Below, one piece after another: positions 8,946 to 18,007 of a stretch of 64,000 bases of DNA; position 1 is the stretch's first letter, and each line of letters opens with the position of its first letter. The position numbers and the translations under genes are program-made. The stretch is from the NCBI GenBank assembly GCA_022822725.1, contig JAJEAN010000007.1:1313045-1377044 (forward strand), read 5' to 3'. This DNA is from Candidatus Latescibacterota bacterium. GTDB lineage: Bacteria > JAAXHH01. The notes under the pieces were generated by a model. It did not search any database. It was not told where the DNA came from and was given only the letters and a program-made list of their open reading frames with translations.

Positions 8946-10181
8946 ATGATTCGTAAGTCCTTTTTACCCTTGGCCACGGCCGCCGTGACCGCGGCGGGGA
9001 TAGCGTTCCTGGCGGTTGCGTGTGCAGACATGGAAGTGGCCGAGCAGACCGCTGACGCCGATGCCGTGATGGCGCCGATGTTCGAGGTGGACCCCCTGTG
9101 GCCCAAGCCGCTGCCCAACCACTGGATCCTGGGTTCCGCCATCGGCGTGACCGTCGACGCCAACGACAACATCTGGATCATTCACCGCGGAAACGGCAAC
9201 CCGAGCACGGAACTGGGCGCCGCGCAGGACCCGCCCGTGGCCGAATGCTGCATTCCCGCCCCGCCGGTACTCCAATTCAGTCCCGAGGGCGATCTGTTGA
9301 ACCACTGGGGCGGCCCGGGAGAAGGTTACGACTGGCCGGGTTCGAATCACGGCATCACCGTCGACCCGATGGGTAATCTCTGGATCGGCGGCAACGGGGG
9401 CGACGATGCCCACATCCTGGTTTTCTCCCAGGACGGCACCTTCCTGAAGCAGTTCGGTAGTCCGGGCGCGCGAAGGGCCGATTCCTTCGACGAAGCCGAT
9501 CCTGCATGGTCCGGCAACAGCATGGATCCCGAGAATTTCGGGCGAGTGGCCAAGATTTCCTTCGACGCCTCCTCGAACGAGGCCTATGTGGCCGACGGCT
9601 ACCTGAACAAGCGCGTCGCGGTGCTCGATATCGAGACCGGGGCCCTGAAGCGGTACTGGGGCGCTTACGGCAACGAACCCGATGACGCCAATATTGGCCG
9701 ATACGATCCGGAAGCGCCGCCGGCCCAGCAGTTCCGCAATCCCGTCCATGCGGCCGATCCCTCGAACGACGGTCACGTTTACGTCTGCGACCGTCCCAAC
9801 AACCGTATCCAGGTATTCCGGACGGATGGGACCTTCGTGATGGAGAAAGTCCTCTCCGGCAATACGCTGGGCGCAGGTTCGACCTGGGACGTCGCCTTTT
9901 CGAAGGATCCGGACCAGAAATACCTGTACGTGGCGGACGGCCAGAACATGAAGGTGTACGTGCTGTTGCGGGAAACCATGGAAGTGCTGACCACTTTCGG
10001 AGACGGTGGCCGTCAGCCGGGCCAGTTCTTCGGCACCCACAGCATCGCGACCGATTCGCAGGGCAATATCTACACCACGGAGACCTACGAAGGCAAGCGC
10101 GTGCAGAAGTTCACCTACATGGGTGAGGGCCCGGTCGAGCAGCAGGACCAGGGCGTGATATGGCCCTCTGCCTCCCGGTAG
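8946..10181 (+). CDS. NHL-repeat beta-propeller lipoprotein
   Basis: The ATG at 8946 has GGGAGGAA just upstream and opens a lipoprotein signal peptide (MIRKSFLPLA up to VAC, then ADMEVAEQ), so I prefer it to the longer frame from 8736. The mature 390-residue part contains NHL/six-bladed-propeller repeats, each with a VDxxxNxW- or VADG-like strand (GVTVDANDNIWIIH, ITVDPMGNLWIGG, EAYVADGYLNKRV, HVYVCDRPNNRIQVF). The family resembles peptidyl-alpha-hydroxyglycine alpha-amidating lyase-like proteins common in marine bacteria, but the enzymatic role is unproven. Its last 22 bases overlap the HupE-like gene, suggesting joint translation. Confidence 0.85.
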   Translation: MIRKSFLPLATAAVTAAGIAFLAVACADMEVAEQTADADAVMAPMFEVDPLWPKPLPNHWILGSAIGVTVDANDNIWIIHRGNGNPSTELGAAQDPPVAECCIPAPPVLQFSPEGDLLNHWGGPGEGYDWPGSNHGITVDPMGNLWIGGNGGDDAHILVFSQDGTFLKQFGSPGARRADSFDEADPAWSGNSMDPENFGRVAKISFDASSNEAYVADGYLNKRVAVLDIETGALKRYWGAYGNEPDDANIGRYDPEAPPAQQFRNPVHAADPSNDGHVYVCDRPNNRIQVFRTDGTFVMEKVLSGNTLGAGSTWDVAFSKDPDQKYLYVADGQNMKVYVLLRETMEVLTTFGDGGRQPGQFFGTHSIATDSQGNIYTTETYEGKRVQKFTYMGEGPVEQQDQGVIWPSASR

Positions 10182-11608
10182 GCACGGCAGACCGGGTCTC
10201 TCTTCTTACGGGACGACGGACGGCGACCTGCCGGGTTGCCGTCCGTGTCCTGCTTTCCCTGGCCATTGCCGGACTCACGGCAGCCTTGCCGTCAACCGGC
10301 GCGTTCGGCCACGACATCCCCTCCGACATCACGGTTCGCGCATTCATCAAGCCGGAAGGCCAGCGCCTCAGGATGCTCGTGCGGGTGCCCCTCGAGGCCA
10401 TGCTCGACGTTACCTTTCCCCTGAACGGCCCCGGCTATCTCGACCTGACCCGGGCCGACGAGTCCCTGAGGGAAGCCGCCATGCTGTGGCTCGGGCAGGA
10501 GGTGTCGATCCATGAAGACGGCAGGCGCCTGGCCGTGCCCGAACTGGCGGCCGTCAGGGCCTCCCTGCCTTCCGATCGTTCCTTCAACGCGTACGATACC
10601 GCACTGGCATCCACCAGGGGTCCTCCGCTTCCGGTCGATATGCAGATCTACTGGCAGCAGGTGATGCTGGACGTGTTGTTCGAGTACCGGATCACGTCCG
10701 ATCGTTCGGAGTTCTCCATCCTGCCCGGGCTGGAAAGGCTGGGGATGCGGGTCTCGACGGTACTCCGCTTCCTCCCGGCTTCAGGCGGCGAACGTCTCTA
10801 CCAGTATACCGGGAATCCAGGCCGTATCGTACTCGATCCCCGCTGGCACCAGGCCGCGTTTCGTTTCGTGCAGCTTGGGTTCACCCACATCCTCGACGGC
10901 ATGGACCATCTCCTGTTCCTGCTGTGCCTGGTCATCCCCTTTCAACGCCTGCGCGTACTCGTGATCCTCGTTACCGCCTTTACCGTCGCGCACTCCATCA
11001 CACTGGTTTCCGCCACCCTGGGCCTGACGCCCGCCGCCCTCTGGTTCGTCCCGCTCGTGGAAACGGTGATCGCCGCCTCCATCGTCTACATGGCGCTGGA
11101 GAACATCGTGTCGCCCGGACTGCGCCGGCGCTGGATGGCCGTATTCGGGTTCGGACTCGTGCACGGGTTCGGTTTCGCCTACGCGCTGCGGGACATGCTG
11201 CCTTTCGGCGGAGACCACCTTGCGGTCTCGCTTCTGGCTTTCAACGTGGGGGTCGAGATCGGTCAGCTGCTCGTGATCCTGATCTGTGTCCCGGTACTGC
11301 GGTTGCTCTTCAGGTATCTTCCCGGAGAGCAACCCGGACAGCCCAGGCGGATCGGCGCGGTCATCCTCTCGGTGCTCGCGGGCCACACGGCCTGGCACTG
11401 GCTGGTGGAACGAGGCGCTGTCCTGTGGGAATTCGATGTGCTGGCCACGACGCCGGACGGCGCCCTGTACGGGGTGATGGGACTCCTGGCGCTGATGCTG
11501 ATTATCGCCGCCTTCGCGGGACGGGCGTTCCTCCGTCCGGGCCGACCAGGCTGGACTGACCGCACGGGCCAGGCGGACCGGGCGGGCCAGGCGGACCGCA
11601 CGGACTAG
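10160..11608 (+). CDS. HupE/UreJ-like membrane protein
   Basis: A 482-residue protein with a likely signal peptide ending at TGAFG near residue 50. A soluble, beta-rich extracytoplasmic region (about 50-225) follows, then a six- or seven-helix membrane domain from about 230. The membrane part starts with the HupE/UreJ_2 signature GFTHILDGMDHLLFLLCL and continues with TAFTVAHSITL and GLVHGFGFA. Its histidine-rich helices suggest metal (nickel or cobalt) handling, as proposed for HupE/UreJ. It overlaps the NHL gene by 22 bases. The extreme C-terminus is a repeat-derived tail (GQADRAGQADRTD) from 18-nt tandem units at 11558-11605. A later start nearer the signal peptide is possible. Confidence 0.8.
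   Translation: MALCLPVGTADRVSLLTGRRTATCRVAVRVLLSLAIAGLTAALPSTGAFGHDIPSDITVRAFIKPEGQRLRMLVRVPLEAMLDVTFPLNGPGYLDLTRADESLREAAMLWLGQEVSIHEDGRRLAVPELAAVRASLPSDRSFNAYDTALASTRGPPLPVDMQIYWQQVMLDVLFEYRITSDRSEFSILPGLERLGMRVSTVLRFLPASGGERLYQYTGNPGRIVLDPRWHQAAFRFVQLGFTHILDGMDHLLFLLCLVIPFQRLRVLVILVTAFTVAHSITLVSATLGLTPAALWFVPLVETVIAASIVYMALENIVSPGLRRRWMAVFGFGLVHGFGFAYALRDMLPFGGDHLAVSLLAFNVGVEIGQLLVILICVPVLRLLFRYLPGEQPGQPRRIGAVILSVLAGHTAWHWLVERGAVLWEFDVLATTPDGALYGVMGLLALMLIIAAFAGRAFLRPGRPGWTDRTGQADRAGQADRTD
11558..11605. repeat. In-frame 18-nt tandem repeat at gene end
   Basis: Two full 18-nt units (11558-11575, 11576-11593) and a 12-nt partial unit (11594-11605) run up to the stop codon of the HupE-like gene. 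They code for DRTGQA, DRAGQA and DRTD. Confidence 0.85.
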
Positions 11609-12222
11609 TCGGCCCGGCCAGTCGTTTCGGCCGGCCGGGCCACTTGAATGAAGGTCTCGGACAGTGCGAACACGCAGGAGCTGCGTGCTCCGCCGAGACC
11701 GGGTTGCCAGATATCGACCGTATAGGGTTCGCCTGGTATCAGGTGACCGTTGAACATGATCTGGGCGGACCGGGCAAAGAACAGGCAGGAGAAGACGTCC
11801 CATCCTTCCCTGAGACCCGGACCAGGCGCTTCGAGCAGTTCGGGAGACTCAAGGCCGCCCCATCGGGCGACGACCAGGTTATCCGCTGTTTCGATTGTCC
11901 ACGCAGGCGCTTCGAGCACGTTGCCGCTGCGCGTGAAAGCAGCCGGCACCACCTCCAGTTCCATGTCGTACATGCCGCCCCGGCCGCTCATCCAGGTTCG
12001 AATAAACGCGGCCAGGTCCGGGTTGTCGGTACAGATCCTGCGGTACGGCGATCCGTTCTCGATCAGCACATAGGCCACCGTCCCTTCACCGGCCGAACTG
12101 TAGTGCGTATGCCAGATGCTGACCATCGCGCTGTTCGCCCCGGCGTTCTGGGGACGCAGATAGTTGATCCAGTGCTGTCCCGTCCAGTAGAGCCTGCCCG
12201 GATTGACGATCGGCCTGTCCAT
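11605..12222 (-). CDS. Hypothetical protein
   Basis: A 205-residue protein that I do not recognise. The start at 12222 (MDRPIVNPGRLYW) is backed by CGGAGGAA eight bases upstream. The longer frame from 12453 covers the repeat region and lacks protein character. There is no signal peptide or membrane helix. It is rich in Trp, Tyr and short hydrophobic stretches, with a C-terminal half that looks beta-rich (PYTVDIWQPGLGG, SSCVFALSETFIQVA). Its stop overlaps the stop of the HupE-like gene by 4 bases on the other strand. Confidence 0.6.
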   Translation of the reverse strand: MDRPIVNPGRLYWTGQHWINYLRPQNAGANSAMVSIWHTHYSSAGEGTVAYVLIENGSPYRRICTDNPDLAAFIRTWMSGRGGMYDMELEVVPAAFTRSGNVLEAPAWTIETADNLVVARWGGLESPELLEAPGPGLREGWDVFSCLFFARSAQIMFNGHLIPGEPYTVDIWQPGLGGARSSCVFALSETFIQVARPAETTGRAD

Positions 12223-12243
12223 CGGGTTCCTCCGAGGTGCACG

Positions 12244-12300
12244 TCCACGATCCGCGTAACCGTTCCACGATCCGCTTAACCTTTCCACGATCCGGTTCCA
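12244..12300. repeat. Intergenic 20-nt tandem repeat
   Basis: Two full units (12244-12263, 12264-12283) and one partial unit (12284-12300), each beginning TCCACGATCCG, lie just upstream of the hypothetical gene start and between the divergent genes. The function is unknown. Confidence 0.85.
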
Positions 12301-12391
12301 TGTAAACTGATCCGTGCGGAGCCGGACGTCAAGGGAGGTCTGGGAGACAGGCCGGCGAGAATCTGGCGCGCGACACTTCCGCATAAATCGC

Positions 12392-12420
12392 TTGCCCGGT
12401 TTAGACCCGTCCTGTACATT
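12392..12420 (+). promoter_or_regulatory. Promoter candidate for tatA
   Basis: TTGCCC (12392-12397), a 17-base spacer and TACATT (12415-12420) form a sigma70-like pair about 100 bases before the tatA start. Judged by eye. Confidence 0.4.
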
Positions 12421-12523
12421 TTCCGCATCAGGCCTTACTTTCGGCGGCCGCACAACTCGGCGCGCAACGCGGTATGATCGGGCGAGCAGACAGACTTTCT
12501 CTCACACCGGGAGCATAAGCGGC

Positions 12524-12754
12524 ATGATCGGTGATATTGGCATGCAGGAACTGATGGTGATCTTCCTGATCGTCCTGCTTCTGTTCGGCGCGGACCGGAT
12601 TCCGGCCCTGGCGAGGGGACTGGGCAAGGGCGTGCGGGAGTTCAAGCGGGTCGTAAACAATGCGAATACCGAAATCCAGCGGGCCATAGACTTCGACGAA
12701 AAGGAACCGCCCCCACGAAAGCCACCGCCGAAAAAGGAACTGGACACCTCTTAG
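12524..12754 (+). CDS. tatA: Sec-independent translocase subunit TatA
   Basis: A 76-residue protein starting MIGDIGMQELMVIF. It has the single N-terminal membrane helix, the FGADRIPALARGLGKG hinge and amphipathic helix, and a short charged, proline-rich tail (EPPPRKPPPKKE). This is the TatA/TatE layout: the subunit multimerises to let folded proteins with twin-arginine signals cross the inner membrane. The partner tatC is also in the window (35571-36848) but about 23 kb away, so there is no tatABC operon. The longer upstream frame from 12314 is not protein-like. Confidence 0.9.
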   Translation: MIGDIGMQELMVIFLIVLLLFGADRIPALARGLGKGVREFKRVVNNANTEIQRAIDFDEKEPPPRKPPPKKELDTS

Positions 12755-12856
12755 GACTATTGAACAGCAGGCTTGTCGAATGGGCGTGCCGGCCGGTAGG
12801 CGGTGCGCCCGTTTTGCTTGATCCGAAACCCGCGGCGCTTACCACGACTACAGGCC

Positions 12857-14185
12857 ATGTCCACTGCAGCCCGTCGCAATGACGCAAGGTGCATATTCGA
12901 TGCGGCGCTGCGAGCCGTAGATCCGGCGGCGGCTATCCATCGCCATGTCGTACGTGATGGGAATCGGCTGAATACCGACGGCCAGGGCTTGAACCTGGAC
13001 CGGTTCGAAAACGTCTACGTCGTCGGCGCAGGTAAAGCGGGTTCCGTGATGGCCGGCGCCATGGAATCGGCACTCGGCGACCGGCTCACCGGAGGCATAG
13101 TCAACGTCAAGTACGGCCATTCGACGCCGTTGCGGCGCGTGGAGGTGCTCGAAGCGGGCCATCCCATTCCCGATGCAACGGGCGTGGATGGTACGCAAAA
13201 AATCGTTGAGCTTCTGGCGCCCCTCGACGAAGACGACCTGGTGTTCTGCCTGCTTTCGGGCGGGGGATCCGCGCTCCTGCCGTTGCCTGCAGAAGGCGTA
13301 ACGCTGCAGGAGAAACAGGCGGTTACGGAATTACTGTTGCAGTGCGGCGCTACGATCAACGAGACCAACACGATCCGCAAGCATATCTCGCGGGTGAAGG
13401 GTGGACAGATGGCCAGGCTGGCCGCGCCTGCACGGCTGGTAAGCCTGGTCCTTTCGGACGTCATCGGGGACCCGCTCGACATCATCGCGTCGGGGCCGAC
13501 TGTGCCGGATGAAAGCACCTATGCCGATTGCCATTCGATTCTAGAAAAGTACGGTTTGCGCGATAGACTGCCCGCAACGGTGACGCGCCACCTGGAAGCG
13601 GGGGAGAAGGGTACAGCACCGGAAACGCCGGGTCCCGGTGATCCGGTCTTCTGTCGTACGCAGACGGTCATGGTCGCCAACAACCGGCAGGCACTCGACT
13701 CCGCCCGGACCGAAGCACAGAAGAGAGGCTACAACCCGCTCGTGCTGTCCAGTTCGATCGACGGAGAGACCCGCGAGGTCGCCCGTGTCTACGCCGCCAT
13801 GGCCAGGGAGATCGAACGGTACGGCGATCCGGTGCGGCCCCCGGCATGCGTGATTTCCGGCGGTGAGACCACGGTCACGCTGAAGGGCGACGGAAAGGGC
13901 GGTCGGAACCAGGAATTCGTACTGGCCACCGTTGCCGGCATCGCGGGACTGGAACGAACCGTCGTGTTCAGCGCCGGAACGGACGGAACGGACGGTCCTA
14001 CCGACGCCGCGGGCGCGGTGGCGGACGGATATACGCTGTCCCGGGCCACCGAAATGGGACTGGACGCCGACGCCTGCATGAACCGCAACGACGCCTATCA
14101 TTTTTTCGAACCGCTGGGTGACCTCGTCATGACCGGTCCTACTCATACCAACGTCATGGACTTGCGCCTGTTACTCGTCGGTTAA
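12857..14185 (+). CDS. Glycerate 2-kinase, MOFRL family
   Basis: A 442-residue protein with the GckA/TtuD organisation. An N-terminal domain contains VYVVGAGKAG and the glycine-rich CLLSGGGSALLP loop. It is followed by INETNTIRKHISRVKGGQ, and the C-terminal MOFRL domain has ISGGETTVTLKG, GGRNQEFVLA and FSAGTDGTDGPTDAAGA. These enzymes phosphorylate D-glycerate to 2-phosphoglycerate with ATP. I chose the ATG at 12857 (MSTAARRNDAR) because family members begin close to this point; a GTG at 12803 is possible. The PhyH and GlcD-like genes downstream suggest use of hydroxy acids. Confidence 0.9.
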   Translation: MSTAARRNDARCIFDAALRAVDPAAAIHRHVVRDGNRLNTDGQGLNLDRFENVYVVGAGKAGSVMAGAMESALGDRLTGGIVNVKYGHSTPLRRVEVLEAGHPIPDATGVDGTQKIVELLAPLDEDDLVFCLLSGGGSALLPLPAEGVTLQEKQAVTELLLQCGATINETNTIRKHISRVKGGQMARLAAPARLVSLVLSDVIGDPLDIIASGPTVPDESTYADCHSILEKYGLRDRLPATVTRHLEAGEKGTAPETPGPGDPVFCRTQTVMVANNRQALDSARTEAQKRGYNPLVLSSSIDGETREVARVYAAMAREIERYGDPVRPPACVISGGETTVTLKGDGKGGRNQEFVLATVAGIAGLERTVVFSAGTDGTDGPTDAAGAVADGYTLSRATEMGLDADACMNRNDAYHFFEPLGDLVMTGPTHTNVMDLRLLLVG

Positions 14186-14209
14186 GGATGCCAAAGGCTG
14201 GTAATTAAC

Positions 14210-15016
14210 ATGATGACCGAAGCGCAGAGGTACCTGTTCGATCTGACCGGCTTTCTGCACCTGGAAGGCGCCCTCGGGGAAACTGCGCTCGCCGAAGCAC
14301 GTGACGCCGCGGAGCGGTATATACAGACGCCCGCCGGAGACCTCCCGCCGGATTTCGGAAGCAGGGACGGCCGCATTTACGACAACGGATTCGCTTTCGA
14401 CAAGTCGCTGGAGCGGCTGGTCTTCCAACCGAGTTACTGGCCCATTATAATGGAATTCACGTCGGGCAAACCTCGTTTCGTACGGGGATCCATGCTCGTA
14501 AACCAGCCCGGAGGCGTGGTCGATGCGGGTTCGCTCCACTGTGCGCGCGAGGCCTACGGTTGGCAGAGCACGCGCTACGAATGCCGGGATGGCCGAATAT
14601 ACTGCGATGATTTCGTCGTGTTCACCTATCTCACCGACGTAAATCCGGGCGACGGCGGGCTCGTGGTCGTGCCCGGGTCCCACAAGTGCAATTTCGACCG
14701 CCCCGATTCGGTCTTCGAAGGGGGCGACCTGGAAGACGACGCGCCGCCCGGCACGGTAAACGTAACCCCCAGAGCGGGCGACGCGGTGGTCATATCCGAG
14801 TTACTCACGCACGGCACCCTCCGGTGGAAGCCGACCGACCGGAAGCGCATCGTGCTCGTGCTGCGGTACGCGCCGCAGTACAGCGGCGGAGGACCGTGGA
14901 CGACGGACACGCTAAAAGCCCGGTTGTCGCCCGAGACCAATGAGCTGATGGCTCTGGCCTCCTTCACGGAGGTCAAGGACGTCGCCCGACGGGACGTAGT
15001 CACGTTAACCACATGA
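14210..15016 (+). CDS. PhyH-family dioxygenase-like protein with HxA motif
   Basis: A 268-residue phytanoyl-CoA dioxygenase family member. It begins MMTEAQRYLFDLTGFLHLEG and has the GGLVVVPGSHK strand, a distal His in VISELLTHGTLRW (H201), and the 2-oxoglutarate arginine near 213. The first ligand motif reads H110-C-A112, with alanine where HxD enzymes have aspartate. This is the second gene in the window without the acid. It follows the glycerate kinase by 24 bases and probably shares its transcript. Confidence 0.85.
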   Translation: MMTEAQRYLFDLTGFLHLEGALGETALAEARDAAERYIQTPAGDLPPDFGSRDGRIYDNGFAFDKSLERLVFQPSYWPIIMEFTSGKPRFVRGSMLVNQPGGVVDAGSLHCAREAYGWQSTRYECRDGRIYCDDFVVFTYLTDVNPGDGGLVVVPGSHKCNFDRPDSVFEGGDLEDDAPPGTVNVTPRAGDAVVISELLTHGTLRWKPTDRKRIVLVLRYAPQYSGGGPWTTDTLKARLSPETNELMALASFTEVKDVARRDVVTLTT

Positions 15017-15082
15017 TCCGTTCGCTTCTCCGGCAGCGGACCTGACCCGGAATCGACCCGGAACGTCGTAAAGGCAAGGTAC

Positions 15083-17962
15083 ATGGACACATCCTGGCAG
15101 GAACAGATCGCGAAGGAAACGGGTTGCGCGTTCCGATTCGACGAAACGGCCAGGGTCCTGTACAGCACGGACGCCAGCATCTACGAAATCCAGCCGCTGG
15201 GGGTCGCGTACCCGGCTCATGCGGACCAGGTCTCCCGCATCCTCCGGTTCGCCTACGAACGGGGCATTCCCGTCACGCCCCGCGGCGGCGGCACCAGCCT
15301 GGGCGGCCAGGCGGTGGGGCGCAGCATCCAGGTCGATTTCTCCCGGCATATGAATCGGATCCTCGAGGTCAACGTCGAGGAGCGGTGGGCCAGGATCCAG
15401 CCCGGCGTGGTACTCGACGAACTCAACGCCCACCTTAATCCGAAGGGACTGCTTTTCGCGCCGGACGTCTCTCCGAGCAACCGGGCGAACGTCGGCGGGA
15501 TGATCGGCAACAACTCCTGCGGTTCCCATTCCATCATATACGGCAAGACGATCGACCACGTCCTCGAACTCGATGTGGTGCTGAGCGACGGTACCCGGAC
15601 GGTCTTCAAGCCGGTCGGCGACCGCGAATACGGCGAAAATGCCGCACTCGGCGGCCTGGAGGGCCGGATCTACCGGGAAATCCGCCGCATCGCCCACGAG
15701 AACCGGGACGAGATCGCGGCCCGATATCCCAAGATCATGCGGCGCGTAGGCGGGTACAACCTGGACGAATTCACCGGTGACGGTCCCTTCGACGCCTGCA
15801 AGATGATCGTCGGGTCCGAGGGCACCCTGGCCGCCGTGACCGAGGCGCGCGTCAACCTGGTGCCCCTGCCTGCTCACAAGGCCCTCGGCATCTGTCATTT
15901 CTCGGACCTGATCGAATCCATGGATGCGACGGTCGAGATCCTGAAGACCGGTCCCTCCGCCGTGGAACTCACCGACAAGGTCATTCTCGACCTGGCCAAG
16001 GAATCCCCTGCGGCCGCCCATCAGCGCGACTTCATCGAAGGCGACCCGGAAGCCATCCTCATGGTCGAATACTACGGGGACTCAGACGGCGAGGTCTCGG
16101 ACCGCCTGGACGCGCTCGAATCCCTGCTTCGGGAGAAGGACCTGGGCTATGCCTGCGTCCGGGCCACGACGCCCGCCGCCCAGTCAAACGCGTGGGCCAT
16201 CCGGAAGGCCGGGCTGGGGTTGCTGATGGGCATGAAGGGGGATACCAAGCCGGCGACTTTCGTAGAGGACACGGCGGTCTCGCCGGAGAAGCTTCCGGAC
16301 TACATCCGAGACTTTCGAGCAATCGTGCACAAGCACGGCACGGTGGCGTCCTACTACGCTCACGCCAGCGTGGGCACGATCCACATCCGACCGCTCATCA
16401 ATCTCAAGGAATCCGAGGGCATCGCGCGCATGCGGGCCATCGCCGAAGAAATCCGCGACCTGGTCCTGGCCTATGGCGGCGCGGTCAGTTCCGAGCACGG
16501 CGACGGGCTGGTGAGGAGCGAGTGGAACGAAAAGGTTTTCGGTCCGCGGTTGTACGAGGCCTTCAAGGCGGTCAAGGCCGTGTTCGACCCGAACGGCATC
16601 ATGAATCCGGGCAAGATCATCGCGAACCAGAAGATGACCGACAACCTGCGATTCGGCCCGGCCTACCAGGCGGAGGAGATCAATACGTATTTCGATTTCT
16701 CGGGCGACGGAGGGTTCTCGCGGTCCATCGAGCTCTGCAACGGGGTCGGCGCCTGCCGCAAGAAGCTGGTGGGCACCATGTGTCCCTCCTATATCGCCAC
16801 GCTCGACGAAGAGCACAGCACCCGGGGCCGCGCGAACGTGCTCCGCTCCGCCCTGTCGGGCAAGCTGGACGGCGAGGGGTTCACAAGCCGGCGGGTCTAC
16901 GACGCCCTCGACCTCTGCCTGGAGTGCAAGGGCTGCAAGGGCGAGTGTCCCTCCAACGTCGACATGGCCAAGATGAAGTACGAATTCCTCGCCCACTACT
17001 ATGAGAAACACGGACTGCCCCTGCGCAACCGCCTGTTCGGCCGCATCGAAACGCTCAACCGGCTCGGCACCGCCTTCGCGCCGCTGAGCAACAGAATCGT
17101 GAACCATCCCTGGCACAAGCGGTTCCTGGAACGGACGATCGGCGTGGACAGCAGGCGGTCCCTTCCGGAGTTCGCCGAGGTATCGTTCGAACAGTGGTTC
17201 TACCAGCGTGGTTCCGGCCCCACCGGGGACCGTGATCGACAAACCGTCGTCTTCTTCCCGGACACCTTCGTCAACTACAGCGAGCCCCATATCGGTATCG
17301 CCGCCGTGGAGGTACTCGAAAGCGCCGGATACCGCGTGGTGCTGGCCGAGCCCCGCGCCTGCTGCGGCAGGCCCCTGATCTCGAAGGGCATGCTGCGCCA
17401 GGCCAGGGCGGCCGCCGAATACAATATCGCGCAGCTCGAACGGTACGTGGACCGCGGTTGGGCTATCGTGGGTTGCGAACCCAGCTGCGTCATGACGTTC
17501 CGCGACGACTACCGCGACCTCGTGGACGACCCGAGGGCCGAACGGGTCGCCGACGGCATGTACATGATCGACGAGTTCCTGGCCCGGGAACACGTGGTCG
17601 GACGCCTGTCGCTTCCCTTCAAGCCCGCCGACCGTGCGATCAGCCTGCACGGACACTGCCAGCAGAAGGCCATCGCCGGAACGGGTTCGACCGTGGCCGC
17701 CCTGGAACTGGTGCCCGGGTACGAAGTCACGACGCTGAACACCGGGTGCTGCGGGATGGCCGGCAGCTTCGGCTACGAAAAGGAGCACTACGACCTGTCC
17801 ATGAAAATCGGCGAAGACCGGCTCTTCCCCGCGATCCGCACCGCCGAGAAGGGGACGGTATTCGCCGCGACGGGGACCTCCTGCAGGCACCAGATTGCCG
17901 ACGGCACAGGCAGGACGGCCTTCCACCCGATCGAACTGATCAGAAAGGCCCTGGGCGACTGA
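15083..17962 (+). CDS. FAD/4Fe-4S dehydrogenase, GlcD-GlcF (YdiJ-like) fusion
   Basis: A 959-residue fusion. Residues of about 30-240 form a PCMH-type FAD-binding domain (PVTPRGGGTSLGGQ, NNSCGSHSIIYGKT). About 250-520 is the GlcD/D-lactate dehydrogenase cap ending in HGDGLVRSEW and FDPNGIMNPGK. Two ferredoxin-like cysteine clusters follow (CRKKLVGTMCPS and CLECKGCKGECP). The C-terminal third has two CCG domains (CCGRPLI, TGCCGMAGSFG). Enzymes of this design (YdiJ, Dld-II, D-2-hydroxyglutarate dehydrogenases) oxidise D-2-hydroxy acids and pass electrons to quinone or cytochrome. The substrate is not determined; the glycerate kinase upstream is compatible with hydroxy-acid catabolism. Confidence 0.9.
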   Translation: MDTSWQEQIAKETGCAFRFDETARVLYSTDASIYEIQPLGVAYPAHADQVSRILRFAYERGIPVTPRGGGTSLGGQAVGRSIQVDFSRHMNRILEVNVEERWARIQPGVVLDELNAHLNPKGLLFAPDVSPSNRANVGGMIGNNSCGSHSIIYGKTIDHVLELDVVLSDGTRTVFKPVGDREYGENAALGGLEGRIYREIRRIAHENRDEIAARYPKIMRRVGGYNLDEFTGDGPFDACKMIVGSEGTLAAVTEARVNLVPLPAHKALGICHFSDLIESMDATVEILKTGPSAVELTDKVILDLAKESPAAAHQRDFIEGDPEAILMVEYYGDSDGEVSDRLDALESLLREKDLGYACVRATTPAAQSNAWAIRKAGLGLLMGMKGDTKPATFVEDTAVSPEKLPDYIRDFRAIVHKHGTVASYYAHASVGTIHIRPLINLKESEGIARMRAIAEEIRDLVLAYGGAVSSEHGDGLVRSEWNEKVFGPRLYEAFKAVKAVFDPNGIMNPGKIIANQKMTDNLRFGPAYQAEEINTYFDFSGDGGFSRSIELCNGVGACRKKLVGTMCPSYIATLDEEHSTRGRANVLRSALSGKLDGEGFTSRRVYDALDLCLECKGCKGECPSNVDMAKMKYEFLAHYYEKHGLPLRNRLFGRIETLNRLGTAFAPLSNRIVNHPWHKRFLERTIGVDSRRSLPEFAEVSFEQWFYQRGSGPTGDRDRQTVVFFPDTFVNYSEPHIGIAAVEVLESAGYRVVLAEPRACCGRPLISKGMLRQARAAAEYNIAQLERYVDRGWAIVGCEPSCVMTFRDDYRDLVDDPRAERVADGMYMIDEFLAREHVVGRLSLPFKPADRAISLHGHCQQKAIAGTGSTVAALELVPGYEVTTLNTGCCGMAGSFGYEKEHYDLSMKIGEDRLFPAIRTAEKGTVFAATGTSCRHQIADGTGRTAFHPIELIRKALGD

Positions 17963-18007
17963 CGGAGTATGCATCGTTGAACCCCGCCCGGAGTATGTAT
18001 CGTTGAA
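17963..18007. repeat. Duplicated start region, 26-nt period
   Basis: A 19-base segment beginning CGGAGTATG occurs at 17963-17981 and, with one difference, at 17989-18007. Each copy contains an SD-like CGGAG and a TTG codon. Only the second TTG (18003) opens the DUF1028 gene; the first frame stops after nine codons. Confidence 0.85.

Noticed and set aside
16184-17974. 596-codon minus-strand frame
   Set aside because: Mirror of the GlcD-GlcF fusion in GC-rich DNA; no protein features.
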